Assembly: GCF_013416325.1 (NCBI RefSeq)
Contig: NZ_JACCGK010000010.1
Coordinates: 127,766 to 191,765 of the forward strand
DNA: 64,000 bases
Direction: 5' to 3'
Origin: Vreelandella sedimenti
GTDB taxonomy: Bacteria > Pseudomonadota > Gammaproteobacteria > Pseudomonadales > Halomonadaceae
Shown one piece after another: positions 1 through 8,857 of the stretch. Each line of letters begins with the position of its first letter. Within the stretch, counting starts at the first letter, position 1. The notes beneath the pieces are model-generated. The model saw only the letters and a program-made list of their open reading frames with translations, was not told the origin of the DNA and made no database searches. A program made the translations under genes and the position numbers.

Positions 1-239
1 ACAGCTTCGGCAATAGGTTGATAGTACTCTGCTTTAAGAAAACGCTGGCGAGCAGCCACCATCGCCTTGCTATCACCCGGATCGTGGGAACGTTTTTGCT
101 GCACAGGCAGTAAATTAACGTAGCCCTGCTTAGCAATATCAAAGCTGTGACCATCAGAGCAGCGCCAAGCACTATCCGACCGACTGAGTGGTTTTCCATC
201 TAGCGGGCACGCCAGGGCTTGAAAAGGGGTAATGCTCAT
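1..239 (-). CDS. rlmA: 23S rRNA (guanine-N1)-methyltransferase RlmA, 5' part
   Basis: Only the first 79 codons are inside the window; the rest lies off the left edge. The start is the ATG at 239. The product begins MSITPFQALACPLDG and then carries CSDGHSFDIAKQGYVNLL, which matches the zinc-finger and linker region at the N-terminus of RlmA/RrmA, including the VNLLPVQ and HDPGDS stretches seen in the E. coli protein. RlmA is known to methylate N1 of a guanine in helix 35 of 23S rRNA using S-adenosylmethionine; the methyltransferase domain itself is not visible here. One position of the usual second cysteine of the finger is Asp (CPLDG), which I recall from other RlmA proteins as well. Confidence 0.9.
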   Translation of the reverse strand, partial: MSITPFQALACPLDGKPLSRSDSAWRCSDGHSFDIAKQGYVNLLPVQQKRSHDPGDSKAMVAARQRFLKAEYYQPIAEA

Positions 240-276
240 ATCGGTGTCTTCGCAGATGGTAGATAGGTGCATGCGT

Positions 277-1206
277 TTAGCGAGTCACCAGAATGATGCC
301 AACTAAAATAACGCCACCGCCGATTATAAAATTAATGCTCAGCGGCTCATTGAGCAGCAGTGTACCAAACAGAATACCGAAAAGCGGCGCCAAAAAAGAA
401 AACACGCCTAACTGCGAAGCGCGGTAGCGGCGCAACAAGGTAAACCATAACAGCAGCGCTGCAAACGAAATGATCAGCGTCTGAAAACCAAGACTGGCTA
501 TCGCCATCGGGGTAAACTGCGCGCTCATTAGCTGCCCGGATATAGCCGCCATCGGCAGGAGCAACAACACCGTCACGCTCAATTGATAGCTCAGAGTGAG
601 TTCTGCTGGCGCCTCAGAAAGCGAGGTCTTGCGGATCACGACGGTCGTGGCCGCCCATGAGAGGCCAGCGAACAAGCCCAGCGTATCCCCAATAAGAATC
701 TCGATGCTGTAAGCACCGCTTGGCGCCATGGCAACCACCATTCCCAGAAATGCCAAGCCAACGCCCCACCACTGGCGAATGGAGAGTTGCTCGCCAGGTA
801 CCCAAAGATGCAACCCCAGGGCAGCGAAGATGGGCGCAGTATACAGAAAGACCGACATGTGGGACGCCAAGGTATAGGTTAATCCCCAGGCGATAAAACC
901 GAACTCAGCCGCAAACCCCAGGCCCACCAGCAACCCAGGGCCCCAATGATGACCCACATCTGCCCAGCGAATACCTCGCCAATAAGCCAGCCCGCCGACC
1001 AGACACACCGCCAAGGTTGAGCGCAGAGCCATCTGCACCACGGGTGAGATATCCTCAGCCACACCTTTGATCGCTACCTGCTGAAAACCCAGCACCAGGC
1101 AAAATAGCAGCATCAACGATGCTGCCGTTGCGTCCACTGACTTTCGCTGTGATCGACCAACCATGCAGGCAGCTTGGGTGGTGGAGGCTATTCTTTGATT
1201 ACTCAT
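277..1206 (-). CDS. EamA/DMT-family transporter
   Basis: A 309-residue, very hydrophobic protein with about ten predicted membrane segments arranged as two EamA repeats, the usual size and design for the drug/metabolite transporter superfamily (RhaT/YdcZ-like exporters). I chose the ATG at 1206 (MSNQ...) because an AGGAG ribosome site lies 7 bases upstream; the frame stays open to 1263 but the extra 19 residues have no ribosome site. It is transcribed away from a LysR-type regulator with a 97-base shared intergenic region, so it is probably the target of that regulator. Substrate cannot be read from sequence; related proteins export amino acids or other small metabolites. Confidence 0.85.
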   Translation of the reverse strand: MSNQRIASTTQAACMVGRSQRKSVDATAASLMLLFCLVLGFQQVAIKGVAEDISPVVQMALRSTLAVCLVGGLAYWRGIRWADVGHHWGPGLLVGLGFAAEFGFIAWGLTYTLASHMSVFLYTAPIFAALGLHLWVPGEQLSIRQWWGVGLAFLGMVVAMAPSGAYSIEILIGDTLGLFAGLSWAATTVVIRKTSLSEAPAELTLSYQLSVTVLLLLPMAAISGQLMSAQFTPMAIASLGFQTLIISFAALLLWFTLLRRYRASQLGVFSFLAPLFGILFGTLLLNEPLSINFIIGGGVILVGIILVTR

Positions 1207-1303
1207 TGCGGGCTCCTGTAACATATAGGTGCCCATTTCAGCAGTAAGCGTCATTGCATACAAACGATTACTTATCGGGCCTAGGCTTAGGAAAACTCAC
1301 TCT

Positions 1304-2239
1304 ATGAGAATAGAAAGGCTACCGCTGAATGCATTGCGCGCGTTTGCCGAGGCCGTGCGAGAAAATAGCTTCAAAGCCGCCGCTTATCGCCTCGGGGTGA
1401 CGCCTGGCGCCGTTAGCCGACAGGTCAAACAGTTGGAAGATCACTTAGGCGTGGTGCTGTTTGAACGTCATGCCAATGGGGTATGCGTTACCGAAGCAGG
1501 TCGGGTACTGGCTGAAGATGTGCAGGCCGGCCTTTTGCGCATCGCCAGCGGCGTACAGAACGTCACCGAGCGTTCAGAGGAGGCCTTTCGATTGTTACTG
1601 AGTGCACCGCCCTCCTTCCTACAACTCTGGCTACTCCCCCGCTTACCCCGCTTTGAAGCCAATGAACGGCAAATAGAAATCTCTCTGGATGCCGAGGCGC
1701 GCTTAACGCCACCGCTGTGGTTGCCCAACAGAGCACGCTTATCATTGCGCTACGGCCTGGGCCCTTGGCCCGGTGTCACCAGCCTGCGCCTGTTTGAAGA
1801 CACGCTATTCCCGGTTTGTTCGCCCTCTCTATTAGCGCAGGCAAACATGCAAACCCCCGACGATTTGCTGGCACAGACGCTGCTCACCGTGGATTGGTGC
1901 AGCCACGCAGGCCACCCCATTCCAAGTTGGAGCGATTGGTTTAAAAGCGCCGGAGTAGCGCTAAACAAGATGCCCAACCAACGGCAATACTCGCTTTACA
2001 GCTTGGCTCTCGATCAGGCCATTGCCGGGCAAGGCGTGGTACTCGCCAGCTACCCATTGGTGGCTGACCGGCTGGCGAGCGGTGTCTTGGTACGCCCCTT
2101 CGCGGAACACTATCCACTCGTTTCTCCGTTCGCCTACGAACTGATTCTGCCTAGTGATGGAGAAACGCCACCGGCGGTAGCACGCTTTGTGGAGTGGTTG
2201 GCGCAGGAAGCCGCTCACTTTCGTGACAAATCTTTGTAG
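1304..2239 (+). CDS. LysR-family regulator, GcvA-like
   Basis: A 311-residue LysR protein. The N-terminal helix-turn-helix (LNALRAFAEAVRENSFKAAA followed by LGVTPGAVSRQVKQLE) and the LGVVLFERHANGV wing are typical of the GcvA/AmpR group, and the rest is a periplasmic-binding-fold effector domain. I place the start at the ATG at 1304, which gives the standard distance to the HTH; the open frame begins at 1229 but the extra 25 residues look like non-coding sequence. An AGGA sits about 11 bases upstream of the chosen start. It is divergent from the DMT exporter gene and most likely controls it. The effector is unknown. Confidence 0.88.
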   Translation: MRIERLPLNALRAFAEAVRENSFKAAAYRLGVTPGAVSRQVKQLEDHLGVVLFERHANGVCVTEAGRVLAEDVQAGLLRIASGVQNVTERSEEAFRLLLSAPPSFLQLWLLPRLPRFEANERQIEISLDAEARLTPPLWLPNRARLSLRYGLGPWPGVTSLRLFEDTLFPVCSPSLLAQANMQTPDDLLAQTLLTVDWCSHAGHPIPSWSDWFKSAGVALNKMPNQRQYSLYSLALDQAIAGQGVVLASYPLVADRLASGVLVRPFAEHYPLVSPFAYELILPSDGETPPAVARFVEWLAQEAAHFRDKSL

Positions 2240-2318
2240 GCCATTATTCTAACTAACTATTTACATGAAGCCTATGCACCCATTAGCGATAGCTGATACC
2301 ATTTTCGGCTCATCATCC

Positions 2319-3242
2319 CTAGTAACCCCGCTCGTGATCTACACGATTTAGCAGCTCCTCTCCACTGCGCATACGGATGATATTGTCGTGAATTTGCCGG
2401 GTAATTTCTTCTACAGACGACGCTGAAGCCATATGTGGGGTCACCAGAACCTCTTGCGCTCCCCAAAGTGGGCTATTTTTCTCCAGAGGCTCGTTATCGA
2501 AGACATCCAGTAAAGCGCCACGCAAATGCCCCTCTTGCAATGTTGTCAGAAGATCCTCTTCAACAAGGTGCTCTCCCCGTCCCAAGTTGACAATGACACT
2601 GCCCGGCTGCATTTTCTCAAAGAAAGAAGCGCTTAAGATTCCCCGTGTTTCAGGGGTTAGCGGAAGCAGGCAAATTACTAAGTCCAACCCTTCAAGAAAA
2701 GCCTCCAGCTCATGATTGCCTGCATATGACTTTACCGTCTTGAGCTGCTTAGACGTCCTGGCCCACCCACAAACCTCAAACCCGCTTTGCGACAGGCTTG
2801 TAGCAACATGGCACCCCATGTTGCCAAGGCCCATTATACCTATTTTATAGGTATTCTTGGGCACCTGCGGTGGCCATTCCCACACTTTGTGCCGACTGTT
2901 TTCAATGACTTTGTCGAGCTCTCGATAGTAGTAGAGAGCAGCCCAAGTACAGTAGTCAATCATGCCCTGAATCTGAGCATCATCCACGACACGGCAAACG
3001 CTGACTCTGTTGGGTAAGGGGTGGCGGATAATGGTTTCGCAACCAGCACCTACTGAATGGATCAGACGAAGGTTTGGCAACCGATCAATCATACCTTCAG
3101 GAAGTTTCCAGCATACTAAAGCATCTATTTCTGGCAGGTACTGCTCATCATGAACCATTACCATATATGGATAGGACTCAGCAAAGAGCTTCCTTACCCT
3201 ACCCAGCATGACACTCTCACCCCAAAAAGCTACTCGCTTCAT
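2319..3242 (-). CDS. D-2-hydroxyacid dehydrogenase (GhrA/SerA superfamily)
   Basis: 307 residues. The Rossmann motif GLGNMG is at residues 138-143, and the three catalytic positions of D-isomer 2-hydroxyacid dehydrogenases are present: Arg222 in NLGRGE, Glu251 in VFDNEPL and His270 in VTPHMAS. The family interconverts 2-oxo acids and D-2-hydroxy acids with NAD(P)H, for example glyoxylate or hydroxypyruvate. This is the last gene of the seven-gene minus-strand operon: its ATG overlaps the stop of the upstream aldolase gene (ATGA, 3239-3242), which suggests translational coupling. By context it may reduce or oxidise the small acid released by the aldolase step. The exact substrate is unknown. 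Confidence 0.85.
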   Translation of the reverse strand: MKRVAFWGESVMLGRVRKLFAESYPYMVMVHDEQYLPEIDALVCWKLPEGMIDRLPNLRLIHSVGAGCETIIRHPLPNRVSVCRVVDDAQIQGMIDYCTWAALYYYRELDKVIENSRHKVWEWPPQVPKNTYKIGIMGLGNMGCHVATSLSQSGFEVCGWARTSKQLKTVKSYAGNHELEAFLEGLDLVICLLPLTPETRGILSASFFEKMQPGSVIVNLGRGEHLVEEDLLTTLQEGHLRGALLDVFDNEPLEKNSPLWGAQEVLVTPHMASASSVEEITRQIHDNIIRMRSGEELLNRVDHERGY

Positions 3243-3982
3243 ATTTCGTACTCTGATTTTTGGTCTGCAATCAGTGAAAGTGCAGCATTAAAGCCCAGTT
3301 GTACGATTCGATCCTGCGCTGGACCCGTAAATTGCGCTGCTGTTTTCTCACATACTTCTTTAGAGGGGGAAATAAGCCTCTCGCCCTGGCCAAGTGCTTG
3401 AACCTGTATTTGGCATGCCCTCTCTAAGGCGATGATATTCATAAAGGCTTCGGCAATATTTCGCCCAGCTGCGATGAGACCGTGATTTCTAAGAATCATG
3501 ACATCGTTTTGCCCTAGATCCGCGACCAATCGTTCCCGCTCGGTCTCACAAAAAGCGATCCCTTCATACTGGTGATAAGAGGTCCGGTTGTAATACTTCA
3601 ATGCGTGCTGGCTGAGTGGCAGCAATCCTTTTTCCTGACATGAGACTGCAATACCTGCTGTTGTATGCGTATGTATCACACAGGTCAGCTCTTTTCTTGC
3701 CTCATGAATAGCGGAGTGAATCACAAACCCAGCCTTGTTGACCTCAATGTCCTCTTTGGCTTTATGAATAACGTTGCCATCAACATCAATTAGCAACATG
3801 TCGGATGCTGTCATCTTCTCAAAGGGCACACCATAATTATTGATATAAAAGTGCCCGGTAGCAGACTTTAAGGAGACATGCGTATCAATCAGATCGGTCA
3901 TCCGGTAATGCGCTAACAGGCGGTACATGGCGGCAAGCTGACAGCGCTCCGCCCATAAATCTACGCTTGAATGGTATTGCAT
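3239..3982 (-). CDS. class II aldolase/adducin-family protein
   Basis: 247 residues with the class II aldolase metal-site pattern: HTH at residues 104-106 (CVIHTHTTAGIAV) and a third histidine at 167 (LRNHGLIAAG). Members are Zn-dependent aldolases, decarboxylases or epimerases such as fuculose-phosphate aldolase and the OtnC/YgbL group. I chose the ATG at 3982, with a GGAG ribosome site 6 bases upstream; a GTG at 3994 is the alternative. It follows the deiminase-like gene after a 104-base gap that contains a strong hairpin (4052-4072), and is coupled to the dehydrogenase gene. Context suggests carbon-carbon cleavage of a hydroxylated acid in the same pathway; this is inference. Confidence 0.85.
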   Translation of the reverse strand: MQYHSSVDLWAERCQLAAMYRLLAHYRMTDLIDTHVSLKSATGHFYINNYGVPFEKMTASDMLLIDVDGNVIHKAKEDIEVNKAGFVIHSAIHEARKELTCVIHTHTTAGIAVSCQEKGLLPLSQHALKYYNRTSYHQYEGIAFCETERERLVADLGQNDVMILRNHGLIAAGRNIAEAFMNIIALERACQIQVQALGQGERLISPSKEVCEKTAAQFTGPAQDRIVQLGFNAALSLIADQKSEYEI

Positions 3983-4051
3983 CACACTCTCCACAGCACA
4001 ATATTTCTTATGTATAAGTGTTTACGGTGGCATAGCGAATACGAAGGTTGC

Positions 4052-4072
4052 CCTCTCCCTTGAAGGGAGAGG
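4052..4072. repeat. perfect hairpin inside the catabolic operon
   Basis: CCTCTCCCTT is followed, after one base, by AAGGGAGAGG. The 10-base arms are perfect. The hairpin lies between the guanidino-hydrolase gene and the aldolase gene. There is no T-run on either side, so it is not a classical terminator. It could be an RNA-processing or stability element, or a copy of a dispersed palindromic repeat. Confidence 0.6.
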
Positions 4073-4086
4073 AACGCACCGAACAA

Positions 4087-5076
4087 TCACCAATCTCTAA
4101 CCAGCTCCATGGTCGAGCAATGTATATTCCCACCATTGTGAATAATCTCGTCATAATCGATGACGACCATGTCGAAACCGCGCTTGGAGAGCATCTCTGC
4201 AGTCTTGGGATAAATGGAGGCCATAATAATTTTGCCAGGCTTGACGGTCAGTGAGTTACAGGCGTTCTGCTCATCAGGGTGAGGAAAAAGAATGTCAAAT
4301 CCCAACTCCTCAAGTTGGGCCAGAAACTCATACGGTAGACGATGCACATTGGCCATTACTGTGTGGTCATTCAGCACCATAAACTGCCCATCAATATGGA
4401 TAGTGTAACCAGGCAACGGCACCTTGATTAGTTGGATTCCAAGAGGCTTCAACAGCGACTCCAACTGATCGGCTCCTTCAATATTACAGCGTATAGAAGT
4501 GCCGTAGGCCGCCAGATCCGGCCGTAGCATCATGAAAGAACCTCCCTCGACCATTCCTGCCCCAGTAATGGTGCCAAGAATCGGCATCCCCAATGCCGCC
4601 ACGGTCTGAGTCATGCTAGCTTCTTCACCACGTCGCATGCGCGGCGCTAGGCGGCCGATGATCGCCCCACCCGGCACCGTTAACAAAGGGTCTCGAGCAT
4701 AAACAGACTTGGTGTACATACGAGGTAAATCAGGAGCAACCACAACTTCTACTCCCTCACTTTCAAGCGCATCGCACAGGCCCTGGTGCTGAGCCATTAC
4801 CCGCTCCATATTCGGAGGTGTCTTACGTTTGTAGTACCAGAAACCATTGGGGTCTACTAACGCTTGAGCACTGTCACTCCAGGCATCTTCACGGATATCG
4901 CCCATTCCAACATTGGGTTGCCTAACAAGCACCGTACGCAATGTACTGTACTCATCAACACGTCCCCACTTCCGCCCCCAGTTACGGGTCAGTTCATCGG
5001 GTGAGTTAAATACAGGGTATGGTTCTGGGCCGATTCTTTTGTGGAAGAAGTTCTCTGCAGGGCCAAATTCACTCAT
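4087..5076 (-). CDS. guanidino-group modifying hydrolase (deiminase/amidinotransferase fold)
   Basis: 329 residues from the ATG at 5076 (AAGGA upstream; an upstream in-frame start at 5136 would run into the ABC ATPase gene). All catalytic positions of the arginine deiminase/DDAH superfamily are visible: Asp129 in SVYARDPLL, Glu177 in MVEGGSF, His227 and Asp229 in TIHIDGQF, and the nucleophile Cys320 in GGNIHCSTMEL. This family attacks a guanidino carbon and either hydrolyses it (deiminases, dimethylargininases) or transfers the amidino group. The position after EGG is Ser rather than the Asp common in arginine deiminase. It sits between an amino-acid importer and an aldolase, and shares the operon with a carbamoylase-type enzyme, so a hydrolase making a ureido (N-carbamoyl) product is the most economical reading. 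Substrate unknown. Confidence 0.8.
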   Translation of the reverse strand: MSEFGPAENFFHKRIGPEPYPVFNSPDELTRNWGRKWGRVDEYSTLRTVLVRQPNVGMGDIREDAWSDSAQALVDPNGFWYYKRKTPPNMERVMAQHQGLCDALESEGVEVVVAPDLPRMYTKSVYARDPLLTVPGGAIIGRLAPRMRRGEEASMTQTVAALGMPILGTITGAGMVEGGSFMMLRPDLAAYGTSIRCNIEGADQLESLLKPLGIQLIKVPLPGYTIHIDGQFMVLNDHTVMANVHRLPYEFLAQLEELGFDILFPHPDEQNACNSLTVKPGKIIMASIYPKTAEMLSKRGFDMVVIDYDEIIHNGGNIHCSTMELVRDW

Positions 5077-5092
5077 CTCATTATCCTTAATA

Positions 5093-5860
5093 TTACATAA
5101 CATGTTGTAAGAATTGCTTAACAGGCAGAGGTGCATCAGCCGAAAAGAAATTATCAGGTGTAGCCTCTTCGACTATTCTTCCCTCATTGAAAAGCACGAC
5201 GTGATCCGAGACCTCTCGGGCGAAGCCCGTTTCATGTGTAACCACCACCATCGTCATGCCCGAATCGGCTAGATCCTCCATAACATTGAGCACCTCTCTA
5301 ACCAGTTCCGGGTCAAGCGCAGAGGTCGGCTCATCGAAGAACATCACTTCCGGCGACATGATCAAGGCTCGGGCAATGGCGACCCTTTGCTGTTGTCCTC
5401 CGGATAACTCAGAAGGAAACTTATTACAGTGATCGATTAACCCTACGCGTTTAAGCAACACTTCTGCTTCGTACTGAGCCTCTTTTCGTGGTTTTCTGAA
5501 TACTGCAGTAGGTCCAAGAAGCAGGTTTTCCATCACATTCATGTGCGGAAACAAATTAAACGATTGAAAAACGAAGCCCAGGCGGGTTCTTTGCCTGGCC
5601 AACTCAATCTCAGTCGATGGCCGAGCACGTCCATTAACAACTTCCACGCCCAGCTCCTTGCCATCTAGTAGGATCACTCCCCCATCAGATGCCTCAAGTA
5701 GTGACATTAGGCGTAACATGGTTGATTTCCCCGAGCCCGATGGTCCAAGCACCGCCTTGACTTCGCCTGGGCTGATACTAAAGTCGATGGACTTCAGTAC
5801 TTGTTGGCCGTGATAGACCTTCGCCAGTTGTCGCGTCTCAATCTTGTAGTTATTAGCCAT
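5093..5860 (-). CDS. polar amino-acid ABC transporter ATPase (GlnQ/HisP type)
   Basis: 255 residues: Walker A GPSGSGKST at 39-47, Q-loop Gln99, signature LSGGQQQR at 152-159, Walker B ending FFDEPTSALD at about 174-183, and a VTHE switch histidine. Length and the FNLFPHMNVMEN stretch are those of the polar amino-acid uptake family. The start at 5860 overlaps the last 8 bases of the permease gene and has GGGGAA upstream. The downstream deiminase-like gene follows after 16 bases. Energises import together with the permease and binding protein encoded just upstream. Confidence 0.93.
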   Translation of the reverse strand: MANNYKIETRQLAKVYHGQQVLKSIDFSISPGEVKAVLGPSGSGKSTMLRLMSLLEASDGGVILLDGKELGVEVVNGRARPSTEIELARQRTRLGFVFQSFNLFPHMNVMENLLLGPTAVFRKPRKEAQYEAEVLLKRVGLIDHCNKFPSELSGGQQQRVAIARALIMSPEVMFFDEPTSALDPELVREVLNVMEDLADSGMTMVVVTHETGFAREVSDHVVLFNEGRIVEEATPDNFFSADAPLPVKQFLQHVM

Positions 5861-6590
5861 TATTAATTCCCCAGGTTTTGATGTTCCTGACGTCAAAATT
5901 TCCTGGAGCCACCCTGCTCGTCCACATATATTTCTTCTCGAGACGCGCCTGGATCACCATCAACACACTGACGATGACGAGGTAGTAGACGGCGGCGGCA
6001 GAGTAGTACTCCATGTAGCTGAACGTCCGTGAAACATTTTGCTGGGCGACGTAAAGAAGCTCTTGAAGAGAGATTACGCTGGCCAGACTAGTCATCTTGA
6101 TCATATTGATGTACTGGTTGCCCGTAGGTGGGATAGCGACCCGGATCATTTGCGGGATTAATACATGCCAATAGATCTGTCTGGGTGTGAGACCAATAGC
6201 TTTACCGGCCAATTTCTGCCCTTTATCAACCGACCTCAATGACGAGCGAATGATTTCGGTCATCAGTGCCGCCTCCAATAGCGTCAGGCCAACAAGCGCT
6301 CCCATATAAGGTGTAAACCAACTACTGCGAAGTGTTGGTACTAATTGCGGCAAGACATTCCATACTAAGATCAAGATCAGCAACGCAGGTATAGCCCTGA
6401 ACACCCATACATACGCCGAGGTAAAGTAACGAAGCACCGTTTTCTGGCTTTCCCGGCCCAGAGCTAGGAAGAAGCCGATCACGATAGCGAAAAACTGCAC
6501 TAGCGTTGCCAGCGATAGTGCAACAAAGGCCCCATTTAGATATGACCGCGAAAATAGAGCATCCCAAAAAACCGCGCTATCAAAAGCCAT
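5853..6590 (-). CDS. polar amino-acid ABC transporter permease (HisM/GlnP type)
   Basis: 245 residues with five predicted membrane segments and the conserved EAA loop region around residues 104-150 (ALMTEIIRSSLRSVDKGQ, then AIGLTPRQ), the site that docks onto the ATPase. Only one permease gene is present in the operon. Histidine- and glutamine-type importers use either a heterodimer or a homodimer, so here a homodimeric channel is expected. It begins 6 bases after the stop of the binding-protein gene. Confidence 0.9.
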   Translation of the reverse strand: MAFDSAVFWDALFSRSYLNGAFVALSLATLVQFFAIVIGFFLALGRESQKTVLRYFTSAYVWVFRAIPALLILILVWNVLPQLVPTLRSSWFTPYMGALVGLTLLEAALMTEIIRSSLRSVDKGQKLAGKAIGLTPRQIYWHVLIPQMIRVAIPPTGNQYINMIKMTSLASVISLQELLYVAQQNVSRTFSYMEYYSAAAVYYLVIVSVLMVIQARLEKKYMWTSRVAPGNFDVRNIKTWGINNG

Positions 6591-6596
6591 CAGGAA

Positions 6597-7427
6597 TTAC
6601 CCCTGTATTTCTTCCACTGAAGCGATATTTTCAGGCATCAGCCCAAACTGGACTGCAATTTCTTCCAAAGTGCCATCTTCAGTTAATTCAATGACAACGG
6701 TTTCAATAGCATCCTTAAGCAGGCTGCCTTGAGGAAAATACATGCCAAACATCGTATCTGAGTCGAACAAACCACCTATCACTTCCATGCGACCACTTAG
6801 ACTATCGGCCACTGATGCGGCGGCCACATCGGTTTCAATCACAGCATCAGCACGATGGTTCTGAACAGCCGCCACGGTTTCTGGCAGCTCCGGGTAAAGC
6901 GCAATACTGATTGAATCTTGACCGGCCGTTTCGAAAGATTCGGAAAGCTCTCCTAAAATTTCTGCATTGGCGGAGGCTGACTGAGCAGCTACTGTTTTAC
7001 CGGATAAATCATCCGTCGACGTAATTCCGGCAGGGTTTCCAGACATTACTAATAGTGCCGGACCAGTTCGCAAATAGGGTATGGCATCTGCCACATTGGT
7101 TCTCGCCTCGCTAACATAAAGGCCTGAACGCATCATGTCGCATCGCCCACTAACAATTCCTGGCATTAAACCGTCAAATGCCACCTCCATGAATTGCAAC
7201 CCCAGTCCTAGCTGTTCGGCAATAGCTTCCATCGAGACAACATCAAACCCAGTCAATTGACCATTTTCCTTCCAGTACATCGGAGGATAAGCATTTTTTG
7301 AAATACAAACAGTTATAGTTCCCTCCGTATTTAACTCATCTGCAAGCTGCTCGTTGGCCATAGCAAAGGATGCCAGAGTAGTGGTTAAAGCGGTTGCAGT
7401 GCATAGGGTAAAAAGTTTCCTGCTCAT
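6597..7427 (-). CDS. periplasmic amino-acid-type substrate-binding protein
   Basis: 276 residues with a Sec signal peptide (about 24 residues, ending SFAMA) and the SBP_bac_3 fold: the early GTITVCISKNAYPPMYW and LTGFDVVSMEAIAEQLGL stretches and the late SVADSLSGRMEVIGG region. It should capture the operon's substrate in the periplasm. The protein is shuffled between an importer and catabolic enzymes for guanidino or ureido chemistry, so an arginine-like or N-carbamoyl/N-amidino amino acid is a reasonable guess. It follows the M20 hydrolase gene after 76 bases. Confidence 0.9.
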   Translation of the reverse strand: MSRKLFTLCTATALTTTLASFAMANEQLADELNTEGTITVCISKNAYPPMYWKENGQLTGFDVVSMEAIAEQLGLGLQFMEVAFDGLMPGIVSGRCDMMRSGLYVSEARTNVADAIPYLRTGPALLVMSGNPAGITSTDDLSGKTVAAQSASANAEILGELSESFETAGQDSISIALYPELPETVAAVQNHRADAVIETDVAAASVADSLSGRMEVIGGLFDSDTMFGMYFPQGSLLKDAIETVVIELTEDGTLEEIAVQFGLMPENIASVEEIQG

Positions 7428-7503
7428 TTTAGCACCTCATCTTGTTTAGATATTTTATCGGACCTACTTAAAGGTTCTCCGAGACTGGTTCTTCTTGTTG
7501 CAT

Positions 7504-8745
7504 TCAATTAAAATCTTTTTCGTTATTTGCTAGATCAAGCACTGCATTCAGTAGTGCCTGTGCACCCAAAGCGCAATGCTCCTTATTAGTAAACTCTCTT
7601 TCATTGTGACTAATTCCATTTACACTTGGAACGAACAACATAGCGGTGGGCGAAATTCTAGAAATATTGGCTGCATCATGCCCTGCACCGCTCATCATCA
7701 TGAATGGAGCCACATCACATTTACTTACCGCCTTACTCAGAACATTTAATAAATTATCATTAAATTTAAGCACCGGCATTTTCCACTTTATCTCTACTGC
7801 GACTTCCACACCATGTTCTTCCTTCATTTCTTTCAGTAAACAATGAACTTTCTCTTCCAAGCGCTCAAGTTCAATATCATTTACATGCCGGATATCAACA
7901 TTAACAATGGTCAAGCTAGGGACTACATTTCGAGAGGGATGCCCTACACTCAGATTTCCAACGGTAAATCTCGCATCATCTTTTTTGTCTTTAAGAGTTT
8001 CCTCTCTGAATTTATTTATAAAATCACTGGCCGCAAATAATGCATCTTTACGGTTTGCCATGGGTGTAGGCCCCGCATGAGCTGACTCACCATAGAAATG
8101 AATATCCAGCCATAAAACGCCTTGCACACCATTGACCACAGCGACTGGGATATTTCTTTCTTCAAGTATAGGTCCCTGCTCTATATGTAATTCCAGATAA
8201 CATCCAATAGGAATATCATTGGGCAATAAATCCCCTTTAAACCCGGAAATATCGAGGCATTCTCCAAGCGTATTACCCTCTGCATCCTGAGAAGAACGGT
8301 AATCAGTTTCCGATAAAAGACCAGCAAAAGCAGCGCTTCCAGACATTGCGGGACTAAATCGACTTCCCTCCTCATTTGTCCATACTGCAATTTCAATAGG
8401 TCTTTTCGTCACGACCCTGTGTTCATTCAGTACTCGGATAACCTCAAGCCCTGAAAGCACACCCAGCACTCCGTCGAACTTGCCGCCCCGAGGTTGAGTA
8501 TCTAAATGACTCCCTAACACAACCGGCTTCAATGAATTATCATTTCCTGTACGCTGTACAAATATATTTCCATATACATCAGTACGATAATGGCATCCTT
8601 CATGGCTAACCCAGCGCAGAAACTCTTTTCTTCCTTCAATATCCTCATCACTCAGGGCCAGCCTGGACGACCCGCCCCCTGGGGTCTTGCCTATTTCCCC
8701 CATGCCCTGAATTGTTTGCCAGAGCCTGTCCGCATCAACTTGCAT
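7504..8745 (-). CDS. M20-family Zn hydrolase, N-carbamoyl-L-amino-acid/allantoate amidohydrolase type
   Basis: 413 residues, the standard length for the HyuC/AmaB/AllC group. Metal-site motifs in order: GSHLDT (His80), GGKFDG (Asp91), TNEEGSRF (Glu125-Glu126), LELHIEQGP, and the C-terminal SVNGISHNERE histidine. Members cleave N-carbamoyl, ureido or allantoate amide bonds, releasing ammonia and CO2 or ureidoglycine. It is the first gene of the operon that continues into the importer, the deiminase-like enzyme, aldolase and dehydrogenase. The coding sequence is clearly more AT-rich than the window average, like the divergent LysR gene next to it, which suggests both arrived together. Exact substrate unknown. 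Confidence 0.88.
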   Translation of the reverse strand: MQVDADRLWQTIQGMGEIGKTPGGGSSRLALSDEDIEGRKEFLRWVSHEGCHYRTDVYGNIFVQRTGNDNSLKPVVLGSHLDTQPRGGKFDGVLGVLSGLEVIRVLNEHRVVTKRPIEIAVWTNEEGSRFSPAMSGSAAFAGLLSETDYRSSQDAEGNTLGECLDISGFKGDLLPNDIPIGCYLELHIEQGPILEERNIPVAVVNGVQGVLWLDIHFYGESAHAGPTPMANRKDALFAASDFINKFREETLKDKKDDARFTVGNLSVGHPSRNVVPSLTIVNVDIRHVNDIELERLEEKVHCLLKEMKEEHGVEVAVEIKWKMPVLKFNDNLLNVLSKAVSKCDVAPFMMMSGAGHDAANISRISPTAMLFVPSVNGISHNEREFTNKEHCALGAQALLNAVLDLANNEKDFN

Positions 8746-8799
8746 AACTCACCTCATATGACCCCATGGCTAGCTACTTTTTCGCTGCATAAGTAATCG

Positions 8800-8828
8800 T
8801 TGAAAAGCATAATCAGATACTGTATAGA
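8800..8828 (+). promoter_or_regulatory. sigma-70-type promoter for the LysR gene
   Basis: TTGAAA (8800-8805) and TATAGA (8823-8828) are separated by exactly 17 bases, 29 bases before the LysR start codon. This 112-base intergenic region also has to hold the operon promoter on the other strand and the LysR binding sites. Confidence 0.55.
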
Positions 8829-8857
8829 TGTTTTCATAATTTCATCGGTACTTCTCC

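Noticed and set aside
4052..4072. Reading this hairpin as a rho-independent terminator
   Set aside because: No T-run in either direction and the genes on both sides run in the same direction as one pathway.
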